A DNA stretch of 64,000 nt from Sphingomonas sp. Root720 (GTDB taxonomy: Bacteria > Pseudomonadota > Alphaproteobacteria > Sphingomonadales > Sphingomonadaceae): positions 186,972 to 250,971 of the forward strand of contig NZ_LMID01000014.1 of NCBI RefSeq assembly GCF_001428605.1, given 5' to 3'. The position numbers and the translations under genes are program-made. The notes below the pieces were generated by a model. It searched no databases. It worked only from the letters and a program-made list of their open reading frames with translations, and was not told the origin of the DNA. Each line of letters starts with the position of its first letter. The stretch's first letter is position 1. Shown here one piece after another: positions 16,114 to 25,963 of the stretch.

Positions 16114-18723
16114 GTGGAGCAGACGAACCAGATTGAACGAAAAGAGCTCGGTGATCGGCTTCTAGGGCCGGGAGCGCCCCGCCTGACCTATATCAGCGCG
16201 ATGGCGGGGATGGGTAAGTCGGCTCTTCTTCGACAGCTGGGTGCGCGGGCGATGGCGACCGATCATGTCGTCGCGCGGCTCGATCTCGTCCAGGCGGATC
16301 GCGAGCCGGCCCTGTTCTGCCATCGACTGCGGACGGTTCTTGGAATTCCATCCTATCAGGATCGTCACGCGGACCTTTCACCGGACACGGAAGCGATGAT
16401 CCTTTCCCTGATCGAGGACATCGACCGGATATGTCCGACGGGCGCGCACGTTCACCTGCTGCTCGACGATTATCAGCACGCGCGGTCCGACCCGTTCGAC
16501 AGTTTCCTTGGCCGATTGTTCGATGCCGCCTTGCAGTGGCGTTTCATCATCGCCGGGCGTGGCCCCGCGGGTTTTCCGCTTCGTCGCTATCGACAGAAGG
16601 AGCCGGTGAACCTGTTGCAGGATGATAGTCTCTGCTTCTCGCCGGAAGAGATCGATCGCTTTCTCGGCGAGCTACGCCGCAAACCCGAATTGAACGCGAT
16701 TTTGACGCTTTCGAAGGGCTGGCCTGTTGCGGTGTCGATCTGCCAAGACCTGGTCGCGTCGGGCGACGACGATGTCGAGACCGGCATCCGTCAGGAACTG
16801 GCGCTCTATATCCAGGAAGAGATCGTTACGCCGCTCACCCCCGCGCTACGGCGCGCGCTGGAGCGATTATCGCTGAGCGAGACCATCGTCTCGGCCGCGG
16901 CAGAGCAGTTGATCGGTGCCGACATGGTCGAGACGCTCGGCCAACTGTCTGACGAGGGGCTGATCCGCGCATTTGCGTCAGTGGATGGCGAAGCCGGTTG
17001 GCGCATGAATCCACTTTTCCGAGATATAATCGCCTCCCGCTGGCGGGGGCGCGATCCGCTTCGCCATCTAGGGGCGGTGACGGCGCTGTTCGACCATGAT
17101 CTGAAACTTGGCGATTGGGACGCGGCGGCCAGTCTATGCGCCGATCTCGACGACAAGTCGGGATTGTGGCCGATCATGGAGCGGGCCGGCGGCTGGATGC
17201 TGGTGGCCAGGATCGGCGTCGACCGGATGCGTCTCCTGATCGAAGGCTTGCCTTATGATCAATCCGACCACCGCCGGCTGAAGCTGGCGCAGGTCTATGT
17301 TCTGGCCCGATCGGGTCTGTTGGGCGAAGCTCGCCGCGTCCTGGAGGATGCAGAGCGACAAATAGCGTCGTCCGGCGTCGACGATGATCTGGCCGGAGAG
17401 ATCGGGATCCATCGGGTTCTCGTCGATCTCTTCGAAAATCACAGAATCTCGGCGGCTGCGATCGAAGGGCTCGATGCGACTGCGAAGAGCGGAAATGTGG
17501 AAGATCCCATCATCGTGGCGTCGGCGGCCAACCTCCTGTGTGCCGCCTATTATCGAAACGGGGATTTCGAGAAGGCGCGCGATGCAGGACTGCGCGCGCT
17601 GACCTTGTGCCGGCATTATGATCTGCCCTTCCTATCAGCTTATGTTTGCACTTTCACCGCGATGTCGGAACTTCGTCTCGGACAACTGGACCGCGCGCGA
17701 GCGATCCTCGCGTCCATGCCGCGGGATGAAGCCAACCCCTCGCTGGCGGCATCGCTCGTCGACGTAGCGACGATTTTAAAGGCCTGTATTGCCTATGAGA
17801 GCGGTGCGGTGGGGGAGGCCCGGGATATTCTCCAGAACGCCTATGAGGACATCGTCGGAAGGGAAGGGTGGCTGGAGATCGGCGCCCTAGGATATTCGGC
17901 CGCTGCCCTGATCGCTTTTCAGGATGGTGATCAGGCACGCGCCCTCGACATATTGTCGGATGCGGGCCGTGCCGCCGCCGCCATGCAGGCACCGCAACTG
18001 GCCCTCTTGGCCCGGTGGCATGCGGTTTATCTGCTGCTGATGGCGGGCCAGGAGAAGCAGGCGGAGACAGCCATTCATCGGCTGCAATCGCAGGTGCTAG
18101 CCGACGAGGGCGCACAAGAGATGCTGTTGACGGTTCGGGTCATGCAGGCGCTCGTGGAGGCTGCCTCCAGCTTGGTAGCTAATGACGTTCGTGGGTGTCT
18201 CGATCAGCTCGATGCGGTCGGGACTCCCGATCTGGATGCCGATGTGCCGACGCGCGCGCGTCTGCTTTGCCTCAGGCTCTCCGCTCTAGCGCGCGACGGG
18301 GGCGATGGCGTGGCGGTGGATGCCATCATCCGGTCCCTATCGGGCCTGATACAGGACCAGGGCTTTCTGTCGGTGTTGATCGAGATGCGCCGCTTTGCGA
18401 GGCCGGCGCTGACGTGGTGTCTGCACCATGGCGTCCTTTCGAACGAGGCCCGCGCAGCGGCTACCGTGCTCCTGCAACGGATCGGCACGGCCGAGCCCGG
18501 CAGCGCCGCCGCGTCGCAGGACCTGAAACTCAGCCATCGGCAGCGACAAGTGCTCGTCCTGTTAGGCGAGGGAATGACCAACAAGGAAATCGCGGCGAAG
18601 CTCGCGCTGTCGGAGGGGACAGTGCGGGCCTACCGCCGCAATCTCTACAAACGAGCGGGCATTTCCCGGCGATCCCAAGCCATATCGATCATTCGGCAAA
18701 TGGACCCGCGAACTATAGTCTGA
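16114..18723 (+). CDS. LuxR-family transcriptional regulator, large ATP-binding (MalT-like)
   Basis: An 869-residue regulator. A Walker A-type loop (AGMGKSALL, residues 31-39) and a LLLDDYQHA Walker B-like motif mark the NTPase; the middle is TPR-like helical sequence. The C-terminal LuxR HTH (LSHRQRQVLVLLGEGMTNKE and on to AGISRR) binds DNA. The start is GTG 16114 with AGAGGA upstream. MalT-type proteins are activated by a small inducer plus ATP. Its place between amidohydrolase and TonB receptor suggests it activates this cluster. Confidence 0.88.
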   Translation: MEQTNQIERKELGDRLLGPGAPRLTYISAMAGMGKSALLRQLGARAMATDHVVARLDLVQADREPALFCHRLRTVLGIPSYQDRHADLSPDTEAMILSLIEDIDRICPTGAHVHLLLDDYQHARSDPFDSFLGRLFDAALQWRFIIAGRGPAGFPLRRYRQKEPVNLLQDDSLCFSPEEIDRFLGELRRKPELNAILTLSKGWPVAVSICQDLVASGDDDVETGIRQELALYIQEEIVTPLTPALRRALERLSLSETIVSAAAEQLIGADMVETLGQLSDEGLIRAFASVDGEAGWRMNPLFRDIIASRWRGRDPLRHLGAVTALFDHDLKLGDWDAAASLCADLDDKSGLWPIMERAGGWMLVARIGVDRMRLLIEGLPYDQSDHRRLKLAQVYVLARSGLLGEARRVLEDAERQIASSGVDDDLAGEIGIHRVLVDLFENHRISAAAIEGLDATAKSGNVEDPIIVASAANLLCAAYYRNGDFEKARDAGLRALTLCRHYDLPFLSAYVCTFTAMSELRLGQLDRARAILASMPRDEANPSLAASLVDVATILKACIAYESGAVGEARDILQNAYEDIVGREGWLEIGALGYSAAALIAFQDGDQARALDILSDAGRAAAAMQAPQLALLARWHAVYLLLMAGQEKQAETAIHRLQSQVLADEGAQEMLLTVRVMQALVEAASSLVANDVRGCLDQLDAVGTPDLDADVPTRARLLCLRLSALARDGGDGVAVDAIIRSLSGLIQDQGFLSVLIEMRRFARPALTWCLHHGVLSNEARAAATVLLQRIGTAEPGSAAASQDLKLSHRQRQVLVLLGEGMTNKEIAAKLALSEGTVRAYRRNLYKRAGISRRSQAISIIRQMDPRTIV

Positions 18724-18871
18724 GGCCATGATGCCGCCCCGATAATAGCGGGTTGGCGCGGCCCAACGATACCGACGCAACCATACTGCCGTTTTGCGGC
18801 ATTGTGTGAGAGGCACCCTCCGACGACCCTATGGCCGAACCAAAAGGGCCGAAAACATCAGGGGGTCAGTG

Positions 18872-21085
18872 ATGAGCAAGACGGGTAAGGGGATCAATCG
18901 GATATTGCTGCCGCTGCTGGCGGGCGTTGCCCTGCCGGCTGCTGCGCAGGCGCAGGATGCCGGGGTGCGGGCGCGCGGCGGCGCCGTGGGCCAAGGTGAC
19001 GGTTCGGCAGACATCGTCGTGACGGCACGCCAGCGGCAGGAAACCCTGCAGCGCGTTCCGGACGCCATCACTGCTTTCACCGCGGCGAAGATCGAGAATA
19101 GCGGCATCCGCAAAGTCGCCGATTTCATGGCGCTGACGCCGAACCTGACCTTTCGGACCAATGAGTCCTTCCAAAATGGCGACATCCGTATCGCGATGCG
19201 CGGTATCTCGAACGGTCTGCTCGGTTGGCCGTCGGTCAACGTGATCGTCGACGGTGTGCCGGCTTCTTCGCTGCAGGAAATCGATGCAAGCGCGCTGTCT
19301 GACATCGAGCGGATCGAAGTGCTGCGTGGTCCGCAGAGCGCGCTCTACGGCGCCGGAGCGATCGCCGGAGCGATCAATCTGGTTACGCGTGCGCCGTCCA
19401 ATGCGTTCGAAGGCAAGGCGATGGTCAGCTACGAGGAGGGTAATGACCTGCGGGTCGCTGCCACTTCCTCCGGTGCGTTGATCCAGGACAAGCTGTTCGT
19501 CCGTCTGAACGGCAGCCTGCGGGATAGCGATGGCCTCATCAAGAGCGCCAGCAACGGCATCAATCTCGATTTCGTCCGGCAGCAAACCGTCAGCCTGCGC
19601 GTGATCGCAAAGCCCGTCGATGATCTGCAGATCGATCTGCGTGGGGCGTATCTGCACGATCGCAGCGGCGCGCTCTATCAGGACAAGATCGCGACCGCCG
19701 ATCAGATCAACAGTTTCGGCGGCAATACGCGTGCCAGACGTGACCATCCCGGCGTGCAGAAGCGCGACCTTTACCAGCTGTCGGCGCGAGTCCAGCTCGA
19801 CACCGAACTGGGCACGCTGGCCTCGGTCACCGGCTATACCAGGCTGAACCAGCGGCTCGACAATGGCAGCATCTGCTATGACGATCCTAATGATCCCGCG
19901 GTGATCGCGACGCCGACCGTCCCGGGTTCGGACTGCATGTTCGCACCCGCCTTCGGCAATGCCGCGCAGCCGGGCGAAGTGATCGATAATGTCTATCTGT
20001 CCCGCGACCGCTATCGAACGCTCACGCAGGACGTTCGTTTTGTGTCCAATTCGGACCAGGCTGTTCGCTGGGTGCTGGGTGCATCCTATCTTCGCCGCAA
20101 GCGGGTCAACGGTTTCGATGCCGGCCTCACGATCGCGCCGACGGGAGCCTTCTTCAACATCTTCCCGTCCTGGGATCGCGGCAATGATCGCTGGTGGGGC
20201 GCCTACGCCCAGTTGTCGATCGATCTTGCCTCAAACATCGAACTGACCGGCGCGCTGCGATACGATGATCAGCGCTATCGGAACACGCGCTACACCGACA
20301 GCAGCCTGACCACGGTCCTGCCGGTTTTCGACGGCCAAGGGCAACTCGTGGCAACCCAGCAGCGCAGCAAGAATTCAGTCCAGCCCAAGGGACAGCTCAG
20401 TTTCCGGCCGACCGAGAAGGTGATGACGTACGCCACCGTCTCCAAGGGCTTCCGGGCAGGCTTCTTCAGCACCGGCAACTACACCGCAGCCGAAAAAACG
20501 ATCAATTACGAGATCGGCCTGAAGTCGCAGGCGCTGGACAATGCGCTGACCTTTAACGCCGCGCTGTTCCATATCGACTATTCGAACCAGCAACTGTCGA
20601 TCGGCATCGCGACGCCGCCCTTCCTCGTCCCCGTCACCATTCCCAAGACGAGAATCAATGGCGCCGAAACCGAGCTGACCCTCCGCGCGGCCCCCGGTCT
20701 CACCCTCGGCGGATCGCTGAGCTACTTGGACTCCCAGATTGTGGGCGGTGGCGGGCGTCCGCCTTACGCACCGAAATGGAGCGGCACGGCCACGCTCGAC
20801 TATGTCCATGAACTGGCCACGGACCTGCGCCTGCGCTTCCATGCGGATGGCCGATGGAACGGGCCGATCTTCCTGGGACAGGCCGAAACCCAGCGCATCC
20901 CCGACAAGACCTTCGTGAATCTCCGACTGGGCGTCGAGTTCGATCGCTACCGGATCACCGCCTTCGCTCGGAACGCGCTGAACACCCGGCAGACCGAAAT
21001 CGATCTGTTCCCCGTCGCGGGTGGCTTCGTCCGTGCCCGTAACAAGCCGCGCAGCCTGGGCGTCGAAGGTGTCGTGACCTTCTGA
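18872..21085 (+). CDS. TonB-dependent outer-membrane receptor
   Basis: A 737-residue receptor started at ATG 18872 after AGGGGG; upstream in-frame codons lack coding character. A signal peptide (LLPLLAGVALPAAAQAQ) is followed by a TonB-box-like ADIVVTARQR, the plug domain (VADFMALTPNLTF, IERIEVLRGPQSALYGAGAIAGAINL) and a 22-strand-type barrel ending in a C-terminal aromatic F. It imports a large or scarce substrate across the outer membrane using TonB energy. Its place before the hydantoinase genes suggests it takes up their substrate. Confidence 0.92.
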   Translation: MSKTGKGINRILLPLLAGVALPAAAQAQDAGVRARGGAVGQGDGSADIVVTARQRQETLQRVPDAITAFTAAKIENSGIRKVADFMALTPNLTFRTNESFQNGDIRIAMRGISNGLLGWPSVNVIVDGVPASSLQEIDASALSDIERIEVLRGPQSALYGAGAIAGAINLVTRAPSNAFEGKAMVSYEEGNDLRVAATSSGALIQDKLFVRLNGSLRDSDGLIKSASNGINLDFVRQQTVSLRVIAKPVDDLQIDLRGAYLHDRSGALYQDKIATADQINSFGGNTRARRDHPGVQKRDLYQLSARVQLDTELGTLASVTGYTRLNQRLDNGSICYDDPNDPAVIATPTVPGSDCMFAPAFGNAAQPGEVIDNVYLSRDRYRTLTQDVRFVSNSDQAVRWVLGASYLRRKRVNGFDAGLTIAPTGAFFNIFPSWDRGNDRWWGAYAQLSIDLASNIELTGALRYDDQRYRNTRYTDSSLTTVLPVFDGQGQLVATQQRSKNSVQPKGQLSFRPTEKVMTYATVSKGFRAGFFSTGNYTAAEKTINYEIGLKSQALDNALTFNAALFHIDYSNQQLSIGIATPPFLVPVTIPKTRINGAETELTLRAAPGLTLGGSLSYLDSQIVGGGGRPPYAPKWSGTATLDYVHELATDLRLRFHADGRWNGPIFLGQAETQRIPDKTFVNLRLGVEFDRYRITAFARNALNTRQTEIDLFPVAGGFVRARNKPRSLGVEGVVTF

Positions 21086-21123
21086 CGTCGCTGCAGGAAC
21101 CCTTAGTCGAGGAAGCCAAATAT

Positions 21124-22128
21124 ATGGCCAATGTCCTTCTCGTCGATCAAGTCGACGGCAAAAATGCGCTCGTCATGCGCGACGTCGACCCGGCGCAGCC
21201 GGGGCCGGGTGAGGTGCGGTATCAGGTTCACGCCTTCGGCCTGAACCGGGCGGACCTGCTCTACCTGGCCGGTTATCATTATACGCCGACGATCATCCCC
21301 AGCCGGGTAGGCTTCGAGGCGTGCGGGATTGTCGATGCGGTCGGCGCAGGGGTGACCGGCTTCAAGGTGGGAGACCGGGTCACCTGCCTCCCGATCGGCA
21401 AGCCGGTCTACAGCGTGGCCGGCGAGTTCGCGATCATGCCCGAGGATTTCCTGGCTCCGTGGCCGGAACATCTGTCGACGGAAGAGGCGACGAGCGCGTG
21501 GATGCAATATTCCACCGCTTATTACCCCTTTTGCGAACTGGCGCAGGTCGGCTCCGGCGATGTGGTCCTGATCACCGCGGCCTCGAGCAGTGCTGGTGTC
21601 GGGGCGATCCAGCTGGCCAAGCATCTCGGCGCGACGGTAATCGCGAGCAGCCGCACGACCGCCAAAGCGGACTTTCTGCGGCAGGTCGGCGCCGATCATG
21701 TCGTGACGCACGATTGCGGTTCCTTGTCCGACCAGATCGCGGCTCTGCCGATCGAGGGGCGCCAGCTGTCCATGGTCTATGATGCGGTCGCCGGACCGGC
21801 GATCGCATCTTATGCCGATGCGCTTGGCCCGAAGGCTCAGGTCTTCATCTACGGTGCGCTCAGCGGCGAACTGACGATCGAGTGCCCGATCCTGCCGCTG
21901 ATCCGGCCCGGCGCGAGCATCCATCTCTATTCGTTGCTGAACATGTTCCCCCAGCCTGGCGCCCTGCAGCGGGTGAAGGACTATCTTGGACCATTGATTG
22001 CGGACGGGAGGCTCCGTCCGCTCGTCGACCGGGTCTTCCCGTTCGAGGAGGCCTTCGCCGCCTTCGCCTATCTCGAGGCCGGCGACCAGAAGGGCAAGGT
22101 CGTCGTGAGAACCAAGTTCGCCGAATAA
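21124..22128 (+). CDS. zinc-binding-type medium-chain dehydrogenase/reductase (quinone-oxidoreductase-like)
   Basis: A 334-residue MDR protein. GroES-like N-terminal domain (RYQVHAFGLNRADLLYLAGY, GFEACGIVDAVGAGV) and a Rossmann domain (VLITAASSSAGVGAIQLAKHLGATVIASSRT) that binds NADPH. The catalytic and structural zinc cysteines are not present, so it is of the zinc-free quinone-oxidoreductase type that reduces enones or quinones. A paralogue lies at 27979, at the other end of the cluster. The gene begins 38 bases after the receptor. Confidence 0.85.
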   Translation: MANVLLVDQVDGKNALVMRDVDPAQPGPGEVRYQVHAFGLNRADLLYLAGYHYTPTIIPSRVGFEACGIVDAVGAGVTGFKVGDRVTCLPIGKPVYSVAGEFAIMPEDFLAPWPEHLSTEEATSAWMQYSTAYYPFCELAQVGSGDVVLITAASSSAGVGAIQLAKHLGATVIASSRTTAKADFLRQVGADHVVTHDCGSLSDQIAALPIEGRQLSMVYDAVAGPAIASYADALGPKAQVFIYGALSGELTIECPILPLIRPGASIHLYSLLNMFPQPGALQRVKDYLGPLIADGRLRPLVDRVFPFEEAFAAFAYLEAGDQKGKVVVRTKFAE

Positions 22129-22176
22129 TCGGGCGATCGCGCCCAACATATTGATCCTATTTCGAACGGAAAGACG

Positions 22177-24207
22177 ATGAGTACGAGAATTGGCGTCGAC
22201 ATCGGCGGGACCTTTACCGACCTGGTCTATTATGACGACAGAGATGGCAGCGTCGTGGTCGCGAAGGTGCCGACGACCCCGGCTTCGCCCGAGCAGGGGT
22301 GCATCAACGCGATCGAAACGGGGGTGCCCCCGGAGATTCTGACCGATGCCCGCTATTTCCTCCATGGCACGACGGTCGGCCTCAACGCGCTGCTCGAGCG
22401 CAAGGGGGCGACGATCGGCATGCTGACCACTGCTGGTTTTCGAGACGTGCTGGAAATCAGGGATGGTTCGCGCGGCGAACCTTACAATGCCTATTGGCGA
22501 CCGCAGCAACCGCTGGTCCGGCGCGAGTTGCGACTGCCTGTGCGCGAGCGGTCGACCTATGACGGGCGTATCGAGGTAGACCTGGTGGAACAGGATGTGG
22601 TCGATGCGCTCGCCCGCTTCCGCGAGGCTGGCGTGGGCAGCGTCGCCATCGTCTTCCTGCACAGCTATGCAAACCCTAGGCACGAACTGGCGGCGGCGAA
22701 GCTGCTGAGGGATGCCGGTTTTGACGGGCATATCTCGCTCTCCCACCAGGTGTCGGGGGAATATCGCGACTATGAGCGCGCCAGCACCACGGCGATCGAC
22801 GCTTTCGTGCGTGCCCGCATGGCCGGTTATCTGAACCACATCAGCGACACGCTCGATGCCAAGGGTTTCGATGGCACGATGCTGATGACCCGGTCGGGCA
22901 GCGGTTCGATGACGTTCGCCGAAGCGCAGGATCGGCCTTTCGAGACGATCATGTCCGGCCCCGTCGCGGGAGCGGAGGGGGCGGCCGAACTCGCCAAGCG
23001 CTGGAACCTCCCCAATCTGATTACCGCCGATGTCGGCGGGACCAGCTTCGACGCCTGCCTCATCGTCGGAGGTCGACCGAAGCTGCTGCACAGCGGCGAG
23101 GTCGCTGGCATGCCTATCCAGAGCGCCTGGATCGACGTGCGCTCGATCGGTGCGGGTGGCGGTTCGATCGCCAAGGTGGATGTCGGTGGCTTCCTGACGG
23201 TCGGTCCGGAAAGTGCGGGAGCCCAGCCGGGACCGGCTTGTTACGGACGAGGCGGCGATCGCCCGACCGTCACCGATGCCGTCTTCTATCTGGGGATGTT
23301 GGGCGAAGGCGCCTTGGCGTCGGGCCTTCGGCTTGATCGCGAGGCTGCGGGGCAAGCGATCGATACACTGTCGGGCGCGCTCGGCTATTCAACCGAGCAG
23401 ACGGCAAAGGGTATCGTCGCGATTGCGGCCGGCCATATGGCCAATCTGATCCGCGAACTGACGATCGAGCAAGGCATCGACCCCCGCGCGTTCAAGCTGC
23501 TGCCCTTCGGTGGAGCGGGCCCGATGATGGCGACGCAGATCGCGCGCGAGCTGGGCATAGGTGACATTCTGGTGCCGCCGCACGCGGGTAATTTTTCCGC
23601 TTGGGGTCTTCTGGGCGCCGACCTCATGCGCAGTCGCTCGCTGACCCGGGTGATGCCTCTGAACGATCGCGCGATGAAGGAGATCGACGCCGTGCTGGCC
23701 GGGTTGATCCCCGAATTGCGCAACGACGCATCTTTGAAGGCGCAGGACCTTGGCGATCAACTCGAAGTCGCGCTGGAACTCCGTTTTGCTGGTCAGGAAT
23801 ATACGCTCTCGATCAAGCCAGAGATCTCCGACGGCCAACTGGCGACATCGTTGGAAGGCGTGAAGAGCCTTTTCGTCGCCGAGTATGAGCGCCGCTATGG
23901 CATCTCCCTCGGCAATGAGGTCGAACTGGTGACCATAAGAGTGTCCCGGCGTCAGGAGTTGCCACGTCGCAAGGAGCAGCACGTCTATGAGCCCGGCGGT
24001 GGCGCGACCAGCGGTTCCTATTACTCCTTCGCCGAGGATCGGCGCATGGACTTCGCCTGTGTCCAGCGCGGCGACATCACGCCGCTGGAGCGCTTCCCCG
24101 GACCGGCGATCGTCTACGAGCCCACCACCACGACCTACGTCGATGCCGATTTCACCTACGGGATCGATGCGACGGGATGTCTCTTGCTCCAGCGAATGGA
24201 GAAGTAA
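22177..24207 (+). CDS. hydantoinase/oxoprolinase subunit A
   Basis: A 676-residue ATP-dependent subunit. The N-terminal ASKHA ATP site is DIGGTFTDLVYYD (residues 9-21), and a second phosphate motif DVGGTSFDACLI lies near residue 287; the C-terminal domain follows. With subunit B the family opens hydantoins, N-methylhydantoin, 5-oxoproline or lactams such as caprolactam using ATP, or carboxylates ketones. The stop TAA is directly followed by the GTG start of subunit B, with no gap, so the two are translated together. Which ring is opened is not shown by the sequence. Confidence 0.9.
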   Translation: MSTRIGVDIGGTFTDLVYYDDRDGSVVVAKVPTTPASPEQGCINAIETGVPPEILTDARYFLHGTTVGLNALLERKGATIGMLTTAGFRDVLEIRDGSRGEPYNAYWRPQQPLVRRELRLPVRERSTYDGRIEVDLVEQDVVDALARFREAGVGSVAIVFLHSYANPRHELAAAKLLRDAGFDGHISLSHQVSGEYRDYERASTTAIDAFVRARMAGYLNHISDTLDAKGFDGTMLMTRSGSGSMTFAEAQDRPFETIMSGPVAGAEGAAELAKRWNLPNLITADVGGTSFDACLIVGGRPKLLHSGEVAGMPIQSAWIDVRSIGAGGGSIAKVDVGGFLTVGPESAGAQPGPACYGRGGDRPTVTDAVFYLGMLGEGALASGLRLDREAAGQAIDTLSGALGYSTEQTAKGIVAIAAGHMANLIRELTIEQGIDPRAFKLLPFGGAGPMMATQIARELGIGDILVPPHAGNFSAWGLLGADLMRSRSLTRVMPLNDRAMKEIDAVLAGLIPELRNDASLKAQDLGDQLEVALELRFAGQEYTLSIKPEISDGQLATSLEGVKSLFVAEYERRYGISLGNEVELVTIRVSRRQELPRRKEQHVYEPGGGATSGSYYSFAEDRRMDFACVQRGDITPLERFPGPAIVYEPTTTTYVDADFTYGIDATGCLLLQRMEK

Positions 24208-25941
24208 GTGAAACTGCACAACAACACGCTACGTCAGGTCTATGTCACCCGGCGCCCGGAATCGACCGCCGGCCAGGCGGAGCGGGCGGATGCCGTCACC
24301 ACCCAGATCCTGCGCAACGCGCTGAACTCGGCGGCCAATCAGATGAAACGGGTCCTGATCCGGACCTCCTTTTCGCCGACGATCTACGAGGCGCTCGACT
24401 TCGCCGTCGCCATGTACGACCGCGAGATCCGGATGCTCGCGCAGGCGCCGACCCTGCCGGCTTTCACGGGGACGATGAGCTTCTGTGTCGAGGCCGCGAT
24501 CGAGGGCGCCGGTGGAGCGCAGGCGCTCGATCCCGGCGACCTCATCATCTACAATCTGCCCTACGGCACCGGGTCGCATGCGCCCGATGCGGCGATCGTC
24601 ATGCCGGTGTTCCACGATGGCGAACTGGTCGGCTATGTGGCGGCCAAGGGGCATCTGTCCGACATCGGTGCCAAGAACCCTTATTGCAGCGATACCACCG
24701 ACATCTTCCAGGAAGGCGTGATCTTTCCTGGGATCAAACTGTATCGCCGGGGTGAACTGGTCGACGACGTGATGCGGATGATCCTGGCCAACAGCCGGGC
24801 TCCGCAGGCCGTGAAGGGCGACGTCATGGCCGAGATCGCCTGCTGTCATGCCGGTGCCGAAGAGCTGCTTCGGGTCATCGAGCGCTTTGGTCTGCAGACC
24901 TTCAGGGACTGTACCGAGCGGATGTACGAGCATGGCGAAGCGATCGTTCGCGACTTCATCTCGCGGATTCCGGATGGCCGCTACAAGGGCGTCAGCTATC
25001 TCGACAACGATGGGATCAGCGATGACCCGATCAGTTTCGAGGTGGAACTGGTCATCGAGGGCGATGCGATCACCTTCGATCTTTCTGGCGTCCCGGACGC
25101 GAACCGTGGCCCGCTGAACTGCCCCTTTCCGTCGACGGCGTCGGCGTGCCGCATCGTCATGGCGATGCTCGCCGGCAACGAGGCCAGCAATGAGGGGCAT
25201 TTCATGCCGCTCCAGATCATCACCCGTACGGGGTCGATGTTTCATCCGGTCCAGCCCCAGCCCTGCTTCATGTATGGCTGGCCGTTCAACTCGCTGGTCG
25301 AAGCACTGTTCGAGGCGCTGTCGAAGGCGCTTCCCGGCCAGATACCGTCCGGCAGTGCGGGTGACATCTGCGGCGTGATGTTCTGGGCGTTCGAGGAGTC
25401 CCGGGGGGAACTGCTCGTCGCCGCCAATCCTCTGCCGGTCGGTCTGGGCGCCTTCCCGCGCGCAGACGGCTCTACGATGTTCGTGCCCGCGCTCGCCCAG
25501 TCGAAACTGCCTTCGGCCGAACTTCAGGAAACCAAGTGGCCGTTCATCCAGTTCGAGAGCTGGGAACTGGCGCAGGATTCCGCCGGTCCGGGGCAGTATC
25601 GCGGTGGCCTCGGCTGGGACATCTCCTACCGCATGTTGCGTGACGTCGGCATGATGACCGTGATCGAACGGACCAAGGAGCCGTCCTGGGGACAGGGTGG
25701 GGGGCTGTCCGGGCGGACGAACAAGGTGGTCCTCCAATATCCCGACGGGCGGATGGTGCCCACGACCAAGGTGACGGGGCTGGACCTGCCCAAGGACACG
25801 GTCGTCCATGTCCATGCGGGCGGGGGCGGGGGCTATGGCGAACCAGCCAGTCGCGATGCCGATGCCATCCGTGCCGACCTGCGCGCCGGGCTGCTGAGCG
25901 AGGAAAGCGCCCGCGCGATCTATCCTCACGCTTTCGCGTGA
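24208..25941 (+). CDS. hydantoinase/oxoprolinase subunit B
   Basis: A 577-residue partner of subunit A. Hallmarks include QILRNALNSAANQMKRVLIR near the N-terminus, SFSPTIYEALDFAVAMYD, GDLIIYNLPYGTGSHAPDA (metal-binding region), AAKGHLSDIGAKNP, and a Gly-rich end HAGGGGGYGEP. The start is GTG, placed directly after the stop of subunit A. The active ring-opening complex of this family is a heteromer of A and B in the cytoplasm. Confidence 0.92.
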   Translation: MKLHNNTLRQVYVTRRPESTAGQAERADAVTTQILRNALNSAANQMKRVLIRTSFSPTIYEALDFAVAMYDREIRMLAQAPTLPAFTGTMSFCVEAAIEGAGGAQALDPGDLIIYNLPYGTGSHAPDAAIVMPVFHDGELVGYVAAKGHLSDIGAKNPYCSDTTDIFQEGVIFPGIKLYRRGELVDDVMRMILANSRAPQAVKGDVMAEIACCHAGAEELLRVIERFGLQTFRDCTERMYEHGEAIVRDFISRIPDGRYKGVSYLDNDGISDDPISFEVELVIEGDAITFDLSGVPDANRGPLNCPFPSTASACRIVMAMLAGNEASNEGHFMPLQIITRTGSMFHPVQPQPCFMYGWPFNSLVEALFEALSKALPGQIPSGSAGDICGVMFWAFEESRGELLVAANPLPVGLGAFPRADGSTMFVPALAQSKLPSAELQETKWPFIQFESWELAQDSAGPGQYRGGLGWDISYRMLRDVGMMTVIERTKEPSWGQGGGLSGRTNKVVLQYPDGRMVPTTKVTGLDLPKDTVVHVHAGGGGGYGEPASRDADAIRADLRAGLLSEESARAIYPHAFA

Positions 25942-25963
25942 TCACCCCGTCCGGAGACCGCCA

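Noticed and set aside
21103-23355. 750-codon minus-strand frame opposite the MDR and HyuA genes
   Set aside because: It spans two well-defined genes and the gap between them, which a real gene would not mirror.
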